Both the position numbers and the translations under genes were made by a program. A stretch of 34,040 nt of DNA, from positions 1-34,040 of the forward strand of contig JAFWJN010000029.1 in assembly GCA_017514685.1 (NCBI GenBank). Reading direction: 5' to 3'. This document shows, piece after piece, positions 16,314-24,409 of this stretch. Within the stretch, counting starts at the first letter, position 1. Every line of letters begins with the position of its first letter. The DNA comes from Clostridia bacterium. GTDB lineage: Bacteria; Bacillota; Clostridia; Christensenellales; CAG-138. The notes under the pieces were generated by a model that did not search any database, was not told the origin of the DNA, and was given only the letters and a program-made list of their open reading frames with translations.

Positions 16314-16898
16314 TCATTTTTGTGTTGTATATTCTTTTAAGATATCCGGAAAAACGCCTTTCAGAAAATGCCGGTATTCCGGATGATTGTCTGCTGCCTC
16401 ATATTCTTTCCTGATGATCTTTATCAGCCAGTCTCTCATTTTATCGGGCATCTGTTCGTAGCGGACGATTTCAATCAATCCTTCCTTTTCTGCTGAAAGA
16501 ATCGCTTCAAAAGCATCCGAAACATACTCTGCACCAGTGACCTCAACGGGGAGTTCACTGACCGCAGCTTCCGGGATTTTTAGCTCATAATCCGTCTCCG
16601 TGATGCTTTCTGCACTGTAAATATATCCCGATACTCCCTTATATGTTCTTTCAAGAGCATCCCTGTAGTATTCCTCCAAACGGATTTTACCATCCGGATT
16701 AAATCCGTACGGTCCCCATTTCTGCCAGATACCATGATACTCAAATCCGGTTTCATTGCAATACTTCTCGACTGCGTTCGACAGATACACCAGTACGTTT
16801 TCTCTCTTTTTGGAAAAATAGACCAAAGACACTCCTTGATTTGAAATTCTTGGTTCCAGTGTTTGGATGCCGGCAACCGGCGATGCATGATAGTACAT
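16314..16898 (-). CDS. Conserved protein of unknown function
   Basis: This 194-residue soluble protein is not assigned to a named family here. It starts MYYHASPVAGIQTLEPRIS, has an SLVYFSKKRENVLVYLSNAV stretch, a WQKWGPYGF core, an acidic middle and a basic C-terminal helix. It has no signal peptide or membrane segment. The opening resembles proteins whose active site faces small nucleotide or aminoacyl substrates (HASP…I.L.P), but this is weak. The open frame extends upstream into the GNAT gene; the ATG at 16898 is chosen because GGAGG lies 4 bases before it. The stop overlaps the next gene's possible ATG. Confidence 0.75.
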   Translation of the reverse strand: MYYHASPVAGIQTLEPRISNQGVSLVYFSKKRENVLVYLSNAVEKYCNETGFEYHGIWQKWGPYGFNPDGKIRLEEYYRDALERTYKGVSGYIYSAESITETDYELKIPEAAVSELPVEVTGAEYVSDAFEAILSAEKEGLIEIVRYEQMPDKMRDWLIKIIRKEYEAADNHPEYRHFLKGVFPDILKEYTTQK

Positions 16899-16917
16899 AG
16901 ATCCTCCGGTGATGAAT

Positions 16918-17400
16918 TCAGCGGTTGAGCACCATTCGTATTTCTGAAGCCGGTCTTCCAAGCCGGATTTCTTTTTCCATACCGTCCCTGAAAAAACCGT
17001 TTTTCTCATAGAAGCGGATTGCCCGGGTATTGTCCTTCAACACCCATAACGCAATTTTCGGATAAATAAGATGTTTTAATCCCTCTTCCATCAGCATCCT
17101 GTCAATGCCCTTTCCATAATAATCTTTCAGTACATAGATTGAAATGATTTCTCCGGTGTCAGGTAAATCTTCCCCGCGATAAGTACCGTAGGCAATGAAG
17201 CCTACCACCTTTTCTCCATCCTTTGCTATCAGATTATTCTCAGGCCACTGAAAAGCGATCCTTTCACATTTTTCCAATGTCAATGCATTCAGATACTCCT
17301 GATCCAAAAGTCCGGAATAAGCCTCCTGCCATGATTGGTAATGAACAAATGCCCTGCCTCTGATTTCCGCTTCGGTCTCCATTTTTTTGATGATCAGCAC
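16918..17400 (-). CDS. GNAT family N-acetyltransferase
   Basis: The 160-residue protein is a compact single-domain GNAT. It shows EIISIYVLKDYYGKGIDRMLM with the YYGKGID acetyl-CoA loop, then LWVLKDNTRAIRFYEKNGF, the classical last strand–helix motif. The acceptor substrate is unknown; some relatives act on protein N-termini or small amines. Translation starts at GTG 17400 with GGGGTGA just upstream, an unusual but complementary ribosome site. It ends 19 bases before the unknown protein gene and probably shares its transcript. Confidence 0.85.
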   Translation of the reverse strand: MLIIKKMETEAEIRGRAFVHYQSWQEAYSGLLDQEYLNALTLEKCERIAFQWPENNLIAKDGEKVVGFIAYGTYRGEDLPDTGEIISIYVLKDYYGKGIDRMLMEEGLKHLIYPKIALWVLKDNTRAIRFYEKNGFFRDGMEKEIRLGRPASEIRMVLNR

Positions 17401-17457
17401 ATTCTGTCACCCCACTTTATAAATCGTTATTTCTGGACCGCAGAAATCAGCGCGCAC

Positions 17458-18264
17458 TTATTCATCCAGATAGCTGAAAACTCTGTCATAGAAATCATCC
17501 GCTTCTTCATATGTCGCATGGCCTAGCCCTTCATAGATGTACAACGTGCTTTTTCCGATAAGGTCATGCATCAAATATGACGCTTCAACTCCTACGATCT
17601 GATCGTCCGAGCCTCCGATAATCAGCGTAGGGCAAATGATTTGATTGATTTCATCCTTTGCATTAAAGGCAAGAATCGCTTCCGCATTAACAAGAAATCT
17701 CTCAAAACTTTTAGGCTTTCCGAAGATTCCGAGAATCGGCAGAATCGCGCGGTTTTTATGCAGATAAGATTCAGAATAGCTCTTTTCAGCAGTATCGGCC
17801 ATCAATTGTTTGTAATCATTCTCTTTTACGAGTTCTATCCAGTGACTGACCCGTTCTCTGACAATCACATTGGCTTCCGGCGCTGAAACTGCTAAAATCA
17901 TTTTTTCTACCAGTTCGGGATGATCGATTGCAAGATACTGCGCAATCATACCCCCTTCAGATACCCCCAGCACAGAAACTTTGGAAAGATTCAATTTGCG
18001 GATGGCTTCCGCCTGATCTTCTGCCATCTGACGAATGGAATATCCCGCATGCATTTGATTCTTTCGGCTGAACAAGTACACGGTGTACCGCTCAAAGAAC
18101 CTGCGGTACGGTGCCGCCAGGAGCAAAGCTTTTCCCTGAACCGTTGCCAATCCATCGGAAAGTCCCGGAAGTACGACAAGGATTCTTTTGCCATGTCCGA
18201 TTGCCGCATAGTACATTTCCGTCTCTTTCAGTGATACATGTCCGTTTCTTGCATTTCTGGTCAT
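17458..18264 (-). CDS. Alpha/beta hydrolase
   Basis: This 268-residue cytoplasmic hydrolase carries a nucleophile elbow LGVSEGGMIA with Ser102, the acid Asp220/221 in IGGSDDQIVG and His249 in EGLGHATYEE. PGLSDG (33–38) forms the oxyanion-hole loop. The general layout is that of lactonase, esterase or carbon–carbon-bond hydrolases; the substrate is not inferable. GGGAG lies upstream of the ATG. It is one of two unrelated alpha/beta hydrolases in the accessory run. Confidence 0.85.
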   Translation of the reverse strand: MTRNARNGHVSLKETEMYYAAIGHGKRILVVLPGLSDGLATVQGKALLLAAPYRRFFERYTVYLFSRKNQMHAGYSIRQMAEDQAEAIRKLNLSKVSVLGVSEGGMIAQYLAIDHPELVEKMILAVSAPEANVIVRERVSHWIELVKENDYKQLMADTAEKSYSESYLHKNRAILPILGIFGKPKSFERFLVNAEAILAFNAKDEINQIICPTLIIGGSDDQIVGVEASYLMHDLIGKSTLYIYEGLGHATYEEADDFYDRVFSYLDE

Positions 18265-18325
18265 AGTTTATTCTCCCTTTGCCCGTTATGACATTCGTCC
18301 CGATTATCAGACGGTAGTGACCCCA

Positions 18326-18820
18326 TCAAAATCCGGATACCCATTGATCCGCTTCCGATCGCGTCTGAAAGATAATTTTTTGCTTTGCCGGATACTTTTC
18401 CATCAGCAATAACAGAACCGGACGGTCAGCGGTTCGATAATTCTGAACCATCTGCACCAATTCCGGATCCAGCGTTTTCTCCGTCCATGGAATATCTTCC
18501 CGCTTTGTGCCGACTCTGTCAATGATCCCTTTCATGCAGGTCTCCTCGCTGAAATCCAGGAAAATAATGGTATCACATGCCTGAATTCTCATCTCATAGG
18601 TTCTGCTGTAATTGCCATCTATAATCCATTTGGGTTCAGACAGAATGGTCCTCAGCTTATCATCAAATTCATCTCTGGAGATATGCGTTCTGTCCGCTTT
18701 CCACCAGATATTATCCAAATGAATCAGGGGAAGCCCCGTTTTCTTCTGCAGTTTTCGGGAAAAGACGCTTTTTCCGCTTCCCGAGCAGCCAAGTACTATG
18801 ATTTTATTTCCAACAGACAT
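18326..18820 (-). CDS. P-loop nucleoside/adenylate kinase-like protein (FlaR-like)
   Basis: This 164-residue protein has the Walker A loop GCSGSGKS near the N-terminus, the HLDNIWWKAD motif and WIIDGNYSRTYEMRI. That combination marks the AAA_17 'topology modulation protein'/FlaR-like family of small kinases. It probably phosphorylates a small molecule with ATP; the substrate is unknown. The start ATG at 18820 shares one base with the stop of the upstream SDR gene (TGATG), so translation is coupled. The WW and DGN motifs are intact, with no sign of decay. Confidence 0.82.
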   Translation of the reverse strand: MSVGNKIIVLGCSGSGKSVFSRKLQKKTGLPLIHLDNIWWKADRTHISRDEFDDKLRTILSEPKWIIDGNYSRTYEMRIQACDTIIFLDFSEETCMKGIIDRVGTKREDIPWTEKTLDPELVQMVQNYRTADRPVLLLLMEKYPAKQKIIFQTRSEADQWVSGF

Positions 18821-19671
18821 CAAAGATCATCCTTTTTATGCAAGCATTTACCGTTTTCGGCAGATTTCCGGCTGGCAGGATTTTCCAGGATTTTTCTGAT
18901 CACCCAGAACCTTATTGTTACCGGTAAGCAGTCGAACAGGATCAAGAGCGGATTTCTGTTAATTGAATAAGCGAAAGCCGGGATTCGTGAGCATGTGATT
19001 TTGTATACCTTTTCGGCGATTCTGTCCGGTGATATTTTTCTTGCTTCCACTTTATCTACAATATTCCTGAACCGTTTCGCATTATATTGATACTGTTTGG
19101 TCTTTTCACAGAACGAATCAAGCTGATCGGTGGACTGCCCCAGCATACCGGTATCGACAGCACCGGCCCGAAGCACAGACACATAGATATCTGAGAGCTG
19201 AAGTTCCATTTTCAAGGAATACGCGTATCGGTCCAAAGCAGCTTTGGTGATCGCATATACCCCTGTGAAGGGAAGCGGATCCCGCACTGCCAGTTCACTG
19301 GTTATCATCATAATACGGGCACCTTTCGTCAAAAACGGCCGGAACAATCTGTTCACAAGGAATGCTCCGCCAAGGTTGACTCTGAAAATTTTCTCCATCT
19401 CGGACGGAGTTATCTCGATTAGCGAATTCAGCAGATAAATTCCCGCAAGATGAAGGATCGCATAAAGTTCCTTGGTTAAACAGCCAACCCGATTCACCGC
19501 ATCAATCAAACTCTTCTCATCTGTCACATCAGCCTGAATGGGTACGATATTCTCACCTTCTGCAGGCAAATCTCTGTCCAGCGCAAATACGCGATAACCG
19601 TTTTTTGCAAATAATCCGGTTACCGCTTTTCCCATTCCTCCGTTTGCGCCTGTTACTAAAATTGATTTCAT
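18820..19671 (-). CDS. Short-chain dehydrogenase/reductase
   Basis: The 283-residue NAD(P)-dependent SDR has the cofactor loop TGANGGMG (7–14), the structural LHLAG near 74–78 and the catalytic set Ser125, Tyr139 and Lys143 (YAITK). The core is of normal length, and a C-terminal tail from about residue 225 adds a hydrophobic stretch (PLLILFDCLPVTIRFWVI) that may associate with the membrane or a partner. The charged last twenty residues are lysine-rich. The substrate is unknown. It ends in a one-base overlap with the kinase-like gene. Confidence 0.87.
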   Translation of the reverse strand: MKSILVTGANGGMGKAVTGLFAKNGYRVFALDRDLPAEGENIVPIQADVTDEKSLIDAVNRVGCLTKELYAILHLAGIYLLNSLIEITPSEMEKIFRVNLGGAFLVNRLFRPFLTKGARIMMITSELAVRDPLPFTGVYAITKAALDRYAYSLKMELQLSDIYVSVLRAGAVDTGMLGQSTDQLDSFCEKTKQYQYNAKRFRNIVDKVEARKISPDRIAEKVYKITCSRIPAFAYSINRNPLLILFDCLPVTIRFWVIRKILENPASRKSAENGKCLHKKDDL

Positions 19672-19720
19672 GATTGCTTTTTCCGGTGCTCCCGCATCCC
19701 GGACATCTCCTGATATTTTT

Positions 19721-20326
19721 CTACTTTTTTATCGCCGTTTTCAGTGGTGAAACCGTAAACAGCCCATGGCGGTTGCAGTATGCATAAATCTGTTTCACCC
19801 GGTTCATTTTAAATCTTGCATCGGCATTTCCTTCCGGATACAGTTTCACGAACTGCATCCCCTGGTCTGACACCGCTGTGAGAAATGAGATGTAATGATC
19901 TTTCGTCATCGGATGATCGACCGATACGTAGTACTCATCTTCTGCAACGCTGATACAGATGAGGTGATCCTGATCCGCTGTTTCTGCTTCTATCGACGGG
20001 AGAATGATTCCGCAGCAACTGATCACAGCTTCTCCTGTTGCGCGGATCACATTCCCACAAACCGGACAGACATAAATCTTTCCCTTCATCATGTTGAATG
20101 CCCGGTTCTGATTCTTTACATCTTCACCGGAAAGCAATTCTATCACTGAGATATCCAGCACTTTTGCCAGCGGTTCCAGTAAACTGATATCGGGGAATCC
20201 CTGTCCTGTCTCCCACTTGCTGACTGCTTTGCTGCTGACAAATATCTTCTCTGCCAGCTCTTCCTGCGTCATTTTCTTACTCTCCCGAAGCTTGCGGATC
20301 ACTGCTCCTGTCACATATCTATCCAT
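19721..20326 (-). CDS. HTH regulator fused to a desulfoferrodoxin-like domain
   Basis: The 201-residue protein joins a Cro/C1 helix-turn-helix (about 8–62, MTQEELAEKIFVSSKAVSKW) to a desulfoferrodoxin-like domain (about 83–195). The iron-sulfur-free Fe(Cys)4 site is complete: C87, C90, C104 and C105. Of the superoxide-reductase iron ligands, H138 and H144 (VDHPMTKDHYI), C184 and H187 (YCNRHG) are visible, but the first histidine is absent: the equivalent HVPVIE stretch reads ILPSIE. It may therefore sense redox or iron rather than reduce superoxide. AAGGAGGT lies upstream of the ATG, and an inverted repeat in the promoter region could be its operator. SDR and kinase-like genes follow. Confidence 0.85.
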   Translation of the reverse strand: MDRYVTGAVIRKLRESKKMTQEELAEKIFVSSKAVSKWETGQGFPDISLLEPLAKVLDISVIELLSGEDVKNQNRAFNMMKGKIYVCPVCGNVIRATGEAVISCCGIILPSIEAETADQDHLICISVAEDEYYVSVDHPMTKDHYISFLTAVSDQGMQFVKLYPEGNADARFKMNRVKQIYAYCNRHGLFTVSPLKTAIKK

Positions 20327-20375
20327 ATTTTATGTACCTCCTTTTTCTTCATCCTATCATTCCTGTGCTTTGGAG

Positions 20376-20393
20376 ACTACCTACGGATAGTAG
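20376..20393. promoter_or_regulatory. Inverted repeat upstream of the HTH–desulfoferrodoxin gene
   Basis: CTAC (20377–20380) and GTAG (20390–20393) bracket a CTACGGATA core containing a second CTAC. The repeat lies about 50 bases before the regulator's start, where a self-binding site would be expected. The -10/-35 boxes around it are weak. Confidence 0.3.
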
Positions 20394-20458
20394 AGTGAAA
20401 AAGTTCGCAGCCGCCCTTTACCGGGTTTTAAGCAACCACTTCTGATTCTTATCGGTTT

Positions 20459-21208
20459 CTAATCTTTTACAGACCGAGTCGCCACATAGGATGGAATGCC
20501 AAGTTCGTACAATCTTCCCGCATTATTTGTGTCCTCGTAGATATCCAGTAATCTGAAGCCGGCTTCCAGCTGACCGCCGATCTGTTCCTCCAGAGTATGA
20601 GAGAACTGAATCCCTGCGTCAACCTCCATCAGCTGTTTTCTTTGTTCCGGATTCTTCAGGGGATTGAACGGTAAAGAGTTGACGATCATCTTCTCATCAT
20701 TGTCAACAATGTAATCGATAAAAAGGCTGGCGCCGGAGATCAGATAACCTCCCTTTTTCAGCACCCTGAAACATTCTCTGAAAATCGGTTTGACCTCTTC
20801 CACGTAACAATTGGACACCGGGTGAAAAATGATATCAAATTCTTCGTTCTCGAAGGGAAGCGGCTTTGTCATATCCCCCCGGATGATTCTTATCTGATAT
20901 CCTTCCCGTTCGGCGACTATCTTCTCATTTTCGAGCTGTTTTTCAGAATAATCGAGCACGGTGCAGTCAGCGCCAAGCGCAGCAAACACCGGCATCTGCT
21001 GTCCGCCTCCGCTTGCAAGGCCCAGGAGCTTCTTTCCGTACAAATTTCCAAGCCATTCATGAGGTACCGGTTTGACAGGTGTAAGAAGCACATTCCATTC
21101 CCCGCTTAAAACTTTGACGAATGTATCATGGGAAACAGGTTTTCCCCACTCCCATCCTGCGCTTACCCATGCGTCGATTGTCTTTGCATTGATTTCCTGA
21201 TAATCCAT
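20459..21208 (-). CDS. Class I SAM-dependent methyltransferase
   Basis: This 249-residue methyltransferase has motif I LLGLASGGGQQMPVFAALG (61–79) with the acidic post-I VLDYS (84–88), motif II/III around FDIIFHPVSNCYVEEV and LKKGGYLI. It is of the UbiE/Methyltransf_11 type acting on small molecules; the acceptor is unknown. The frame opens with ATGATG at 21235, but that lacks a ribosome site. The ATG at 21208, with GAGAG 7 bases upstream, gives MDYQEINAKTIDAWV, the usual start of this group. It lies 53 bases after the TfoX-like gene. Confidence 0.87.
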   Translation of the reverse strand: MDYQEINAKTIDAWVSAGWEWGKPVSHDTFVKVLSGEWNVLLTPVKPVPHEWLGNLYGKKLLGLASGGGQQMPVFAALGADCTVLDYSEKQLENEKIVAEREGYQIRIIRGDMTKPLPFENEEFDIIFHPVSNCYVEEVKPIFRECFRVLKKGGYLISGASLFIDYIVDNDEKMIVNSLPFNPLKNPEQRKQLMEVDAGIQFSHTLEEQIGGQLEAGFRLLDIYEDTNNAGRLYELGIPSYVATRSVKD

Positions 21209-21261
21209 TTCTTTTCTCTCAGCTTTCAGCATCATCTGTACTTGGAGTTGATAGGTGTATC

Positions 21262-21573
21262 TTATCTTTTCTTCTGTAACGGCAGCTCGGCATACATGGC
21301 TTCGAACAGATCTTTCAGAAAAGTTCTGTTTTCCACATTGTCAACGAGTATCATCTCTTTTGCGCCCTCATACGGTGATTCCCTGTCTGCATCCGGCATC
21401 AGAGCCAGAGCAGATTCCGTCTGCTTCACAAGAAACCGATCATCATAGATCCCACCGACTATTTTTCCCCGGTAGTAAATGATGTACTCTCCCATCATAG
21501 GACGATACGAGATCTCATCCAAATCAGAAAGCTGTTCCATTATATAATGCAAATACTCTTTGCCGGACGCCAT
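21262..21573 (-). CDS. TfoX/Sxy N-terminal-domain family protein
   Basis: The 103-residue protein matches the TfoX N-terminal domain: YRPMMGEYIIYYRGKIVGGIYDDRFLVK is the hallmark block. In gammaproteobacteria Sxy/TfoX promotes competence gene expression, but single-domain Bacillota homologues have no established function, so no competence role is claimed. The frame starts earlier at 21597, but the ATG at 21573 follows GGGGA with 8-base spacing and fits the family start MASxKEYL. Confidence 0.85.
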   Translation of the reverse strand: MASGKEYLHYIMEQLSDLDEISYRPMMGEYIIYYRGKIVGGIYDDRFLVKQTESALALMPDADRESPYEGAKEMILVDNVENRTFLKDLFEAMYAELPLQKKR

Positions 21574-21627
21574 AAATTGTTCCCCTTTTTCCGTCATTTC
21601 AACTCTGCTGTTGTTCTTTCTGGAGAT

Positions 21628-22659
21628 TCAGTTCTGAAACCTTATTACCTGTTTTTCCGTGTCCACAGTAGCCTGAACTCCGAACGGAATGATGCAGCGC
21701 GGTTTCGCATGACCAATATTTATATTATAAACAATCGGAAGTCCAGAGTTACCGACCTCTTCCAGCAGTATCTGCTTATATTCCTGCATATATACTTCAT
21801 CCATCGGTTTTCCGACGAGCATCCCTGAAATCACATCAAAAATACCGGTGTCCTTTAATGTTTTCACTGCTATCCTATATTTTGAGGGCGGCATTTTCTC
21901 TTCGCTTGATTCCAGCAAAAGAATCTTTCCATTCCAGTCTTCTTTTTCCGGAAAAAGGCCGTATTTTTTGCAAAGAACAGGCATGTCCGCATATCTGTCT
22001 CCATGGAAGAAATCAAAAAGAGAATCAATGCAGCCGCCAAGTATTTTACCTGAAAAGACAGGGCTGCCCTGAAGCAGTTCAAAGCCGCTGTTCCGATGTG
22101 AAGTTACCGGTTTCCCGATCTGATCCACTCCGAAATGCTCTCTTTCTTCATACCAGACATCACTTGGCCTGACTTCCCGGATGTTTCCGTTTCTGATCAG
22201 CTCTGAAAAATACCTCTCCGTATAGGGAAGCATCTGCCGATCCAGTTCACAGATATCCGCAAGGAATGACTGACCGTAAAACGAATTGATTCCTACTTTA
22301 TGCAGCATGAAATGATTGATGGTTGTATCGGAAAAACCAAGAAAAACTTTATCCGATACAGCATTCTGAAGCTCATTCCGATCAAATAGATAAGGTAGCA
22401 AGCGGTAAGTATCGTCTCCGCCAATTGCACAGAGGATCATGTCGATTTCCGGATCACTGAAAGCCTGCAGCAAATCGGCTGCTCTTTGATCCGGATGGTT
22501 TTTTACGTATTCCATTCCTTTCAGTGCATGCGGCATAAAACGTACGTTCAGTCCGTAGTCTTTCAACCGGTTTATTCCGATTTCAACCTCATGCCTGACA
22601 AAATCTTCACCTATCACTCCGCTTGATAAGCTCACAATAGCAATATTTTTAATCTTCAT
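21628..22659 (-). CDS. S66 family serine carboxypeptidase (LD-carboxypeptidase/MccF-like)
   Basis: The 343-residue cytoplasmic enzyme belongs to peptidase family S66. The expected catalytic residues are Ser110 in FLGFSDTT, Glu250 in LLLESSEE and His317 in NIGHAKPRCIIPFG. IGGDDTYRLLPYL and KILGGCIDSL are the flanking motifs, and the length and middle region look more like MccF than LdcA. MccF-type enzymes cleave the amide bond of peptidyl-nucleotide antibiotics such as microcin C, while LdcA trims tetrapeptides in peptidoglycan recycling. The open frame extends upstream over the preceding gene, but the ATG at 22659 has GGGGA before it and opens with the first strand of the fold. Confidence 0.88.
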   Translation of the reverse strand: MKIKNIAIVSLSSGVIGEDFVRHEVEIGINRLKDYGLNVRFMPHALKGMEYVKNHPDQRAADLLQAFSDPEIDMILCAIGGDDTYRLLPYLFDRNELQNAVSDKVFLGFSDTTINHFMLHKVGINSFYGQSFLADICELDRQMLPYTERYFSELIRNGNIREVRPSDVWYEEREHFGVDQIGKPVTSHRNSGFELLQGSPVFSGKILGGCIDSLFDFFHGDRYADMPVLCKKYGLFPEKEDWNGKILLLESSEEKMPPSKYRIAVKTLKDTGIFDVISGMLVGKPMDEVYMQEYKQILLEEVGNSGLPIVYNINIGHAKPRCIIPFGVQATVDTEKQVIRFQN

Positions 22660-22751
22660 CTGCTTTTTCCCCAGCAACCAGCTTATGTAGTTGATATCCT
22701 CCAAATTCAGGAAACAATAAGAAATTGGAAAACGCTCCTGCGCTTCAGGTA

Positions 22752-23090
22752 TCAGCCTCTCCGTTCTGCGCTTAGCGGCTCGTCCCAAAGAACACAAGCT
22801 CCGTTTTTGCTGCAAACGGCATCAATTGTTTCCTGCAGGTGTTCCAGAAAAGCTTCCTCTTTTTTCTTTGATCTTCTGCCTTTTCCACTGTACAACTCCT
22901 CTTCGAAATATGCATCATAGGAAACTGCAAAATCCTCTTCGTTCACATGCGGGAAGAAAGACACCGCGGCTGTATATCTGATGAAACCCGCTTCCGAATC
23001 ACTTGTCAGGACAACCAGTGCACCATTACGCTGAACTCCTGAGAAAACAGCGTTTGCCTTATAGTAACGTTCGTAAACATTAATTACCAT
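22752..23090 (-). CDS. Conserved protein of unknown function
   Basis: This 112-residue protein was not recognised. It begins MVINVYERYYKANAVFSGV, has a beta-rich middle (GALVVLTSDSEAGFIRYTAA), the distinctive VSFFPHVNEEDFAVSYDAYF stretch and a basic GKGRRSKKKEEAFLEHL segment that may be a helix. No signal peptide or membrane segment is seen. GGAGG before the ATG at 23090 makes this the start. It is the first gene behind a promoter at 23171–23198 and lies 92 bases before the S66 peptidase gene. Confidence 0.75.
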   Translation of the reverse strand: MVINVYERYYKANAVFSGVQRNGALVVLTSDSEAGFIRYTAAVSFFPHVNEEDFAVSYDAYFEEELYSGKGRRSKKKEEAFLEHLQETIDAVCSKNGACVLWDEPLSAERRG

Positions 23091-23170
23091 AACAACCTCC
23101 AGGTAATGATTTTCACATCTCAATATTGACAGTAGCTTCAGCAGCCGGAACTCTCTTGCTGATTTTTCGA

Positions 23171-23198
23171 ATCTTATTTGCTATAACCAGTTTATCAA
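23171..23198 (-). promoter_or_regulatory. Promoter at the head of the 23-kb gene run
   Basis: TTGATA (23198–23193) and TAAGAT (23176–23171) are separated by 16 bases on the minus strand. The -35 box overlaps the T-tract of the terminator-like hairpin just upstream, so one transcript could stop where the next starts. Confidence 0.5.
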
Positions 23199-23245
23199 AA
23201 AAGCTCTTTCCGTTCAACAATCAGTTTCTAACAGATAACGGAAAG
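23196..23245 (-). terminator. Terminator-like hairpin with long loop
   Basis: CTTTCCGTT (23206–23214 on plus) and AACGGAAAG (23237–23245) form a 9-bp inverted repeat with a 22-base loop, followed leftward by a run of six T. The long loop makes it less certain than the others. Confidence 0.45.
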
Positions 23246-23413
23246 GAATGACCCCCCTCCGGGTAATCGTTGGGCAGGCGATTGTTCGAAATGGCAGAGA
23301 TCAACTGTGGCAGCTGGTTAATCGGAGTAAATTATCATCTTACGCTTATAAGCCGTTCCAATCGGTCACATCATTTATTTGCGTTTTATCATGCTTGCAA
23401 GCAAAGACGCCAA
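23246..23413. other. Intergenic stretch without a recognisable gene
   Basis: Between two terminator-like hairpins there is no reading frame with a ribosome site or family motif on either strand. Composition is ordinary and no tRNA cloverleaf is seen. It may be a gene relic. Confidence 0.5.
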
Positions 23414-23414
23414 C

Positions 23415-23447
23415 AAAAAAAGCGAACCGATATAATTACGATTCGCT
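23415..23447 (-). terminator. Intrinsic terminator of the SPL-like radical SAM gene
   Basis: AGCGAA (23421–23426) and TTCGCT (23442–23447), with an inner CG pair, form the stem. Reading leftward a run of seven T follows. It lies 57 bases after the radical SAM stop codon. Confidence 0.7.
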
Positions 23448-23503
23448 ACTCACCGCAAGGAACATTTAAAAGAAGCGTAGTACAGTTTACCAGAAGCCGC
23501 AAA

Positions 23504-24382
23504 TCAAAAATCAAAGATGCTCATCTGTGAAACCTTCTCTGGAAATTCAAACATATAACGGAAACAGTCTTCCGGGCTTGACAAGATACCATTCGCCTTA
23601 CATATTCTTTGAAATAACTCCATTAATTTCCCGGCATTCGGGCTTGCTAATTCATATGAATTTCCATATCGTTTGATATATTCTTTTTTCAATCCGGGAA
23701 AATAATTGTCAAGTGCCGCGTAAAAGTATTCCCTGTCTCCATCTCTCAACGTCAATCCCATGCCAAAATCAATAACCCCCTTTACTCCGACACGAACACA
23801 TTCGTTCAATATGGTTCTGATATTATCCTCTGTATCATTGATATAAGGAAGAATCGGTGTCAACCATACAATCGTCGGAATTCCTCTTTTCTGCATTTCT
23901 TCAAGCACTTCTATACGACGCTTTGTATTGCAAACATTTGGCTCCAATATACGGCATAGGTTGTCATCATAGGTCGTAAGTGTTATTTCTACGACACATT
24001 TTGCGGAATGGTTGATCTCATCCAAAAGATCAATATCCTGAAGAATTCTGTCAGATTTTGTCTGTATCGCAATGCCAAAGCCATTCTGCAGAATAACTTT
24101 CAAGCACTTTCTCGTTAATCGCAGCTTTTCTTCACAGTGCATATACGGGTCTGACATTGATCCGGTTCCGATCATACATTTTTTTCTTTTTGATTTCAGT
24201 GCTCTGTCCAGCAATTCCGGTGCATTCTGCTTCACTTCTATATCTTCAAAAGGATGGGTAAACTGGTAGCATGTACTTCTGCTGTCGCAATAAATACAGC
24301 CGTGGCTGCATCCACGGTAAATATTCATTCCATAGTGTCCGCTGCTGCCGGTCAATATTCCTTTCGTTTCAACAAAATGCAT
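23504..24382 (-). CDS. SPL-family radical SAM protein
   Basis: The 292-residue protein carries the radical SAM cluster motif NIYRGCSHGCIYCDSRS, with C25, C29 and C32 binding a 4Fe-4S cluster that cleaves SAM. The surrounding sequence matches the SplB-like / Rv2578c-type group (GMNxYRGCxHGCxYCD; GTGSMSDPYMHCE; EITLTTYDD). Spore photoproduct lyase, the best-known relative, repairs UV thymine dimers, but this shorter group has no settled reaction. The C-terminus QMSIFDF fits the QxxLF-type sliding-clamp binding motif and would suit a DNA-acting enzyme. The ribosome site is AAGGAC before the ATG. It lies 27 bases after an APH-type kinase gene and is followed by a terminator. Confidence 0.85.
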   Translation of the reverse strand: MHFVETKGILTGSSGHYGMNIYRGCSHGCIYCDSRSTCYQFTHPFEDIEVKQNAPELLDRALKSKRKKCMIGTGSMSDPYMHCEEKLRLTRKCLKVILQNGFGIAIQTKSDRILQDIDLLDEINHSAKCVVEITLTTYDDNLCRILEPNVCNTKRRIEVLEEMQKRGIPTIVWLTPILPYINDTEDNIRTILNECVRVGVKGVIDFGMGLTLRDGDREYFYAALDNYFPGLKKEYIKRYGNSYELASPNAGKLMELFQRICKANGILSSPEDCFRYMFEFPEKVSQMSIFDF

Positions 24383-24409
24383 CTTATCACTGTCCTTTTT
24401 CTTGCAGTT

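Noticed and set aside
17431-17449. Inverted repeat ATTTCTG/CAGAAAT between a hydrolase and a GNAT gene
   Set aside because: The stem is short and A+T-rich and no T-tract follows, so it was not called a terminator.
21262-21573. Competence regulator role for the TfoX-like protein
   Set aside because: Only the N-terminal domain is present and no competence genes are nearby.
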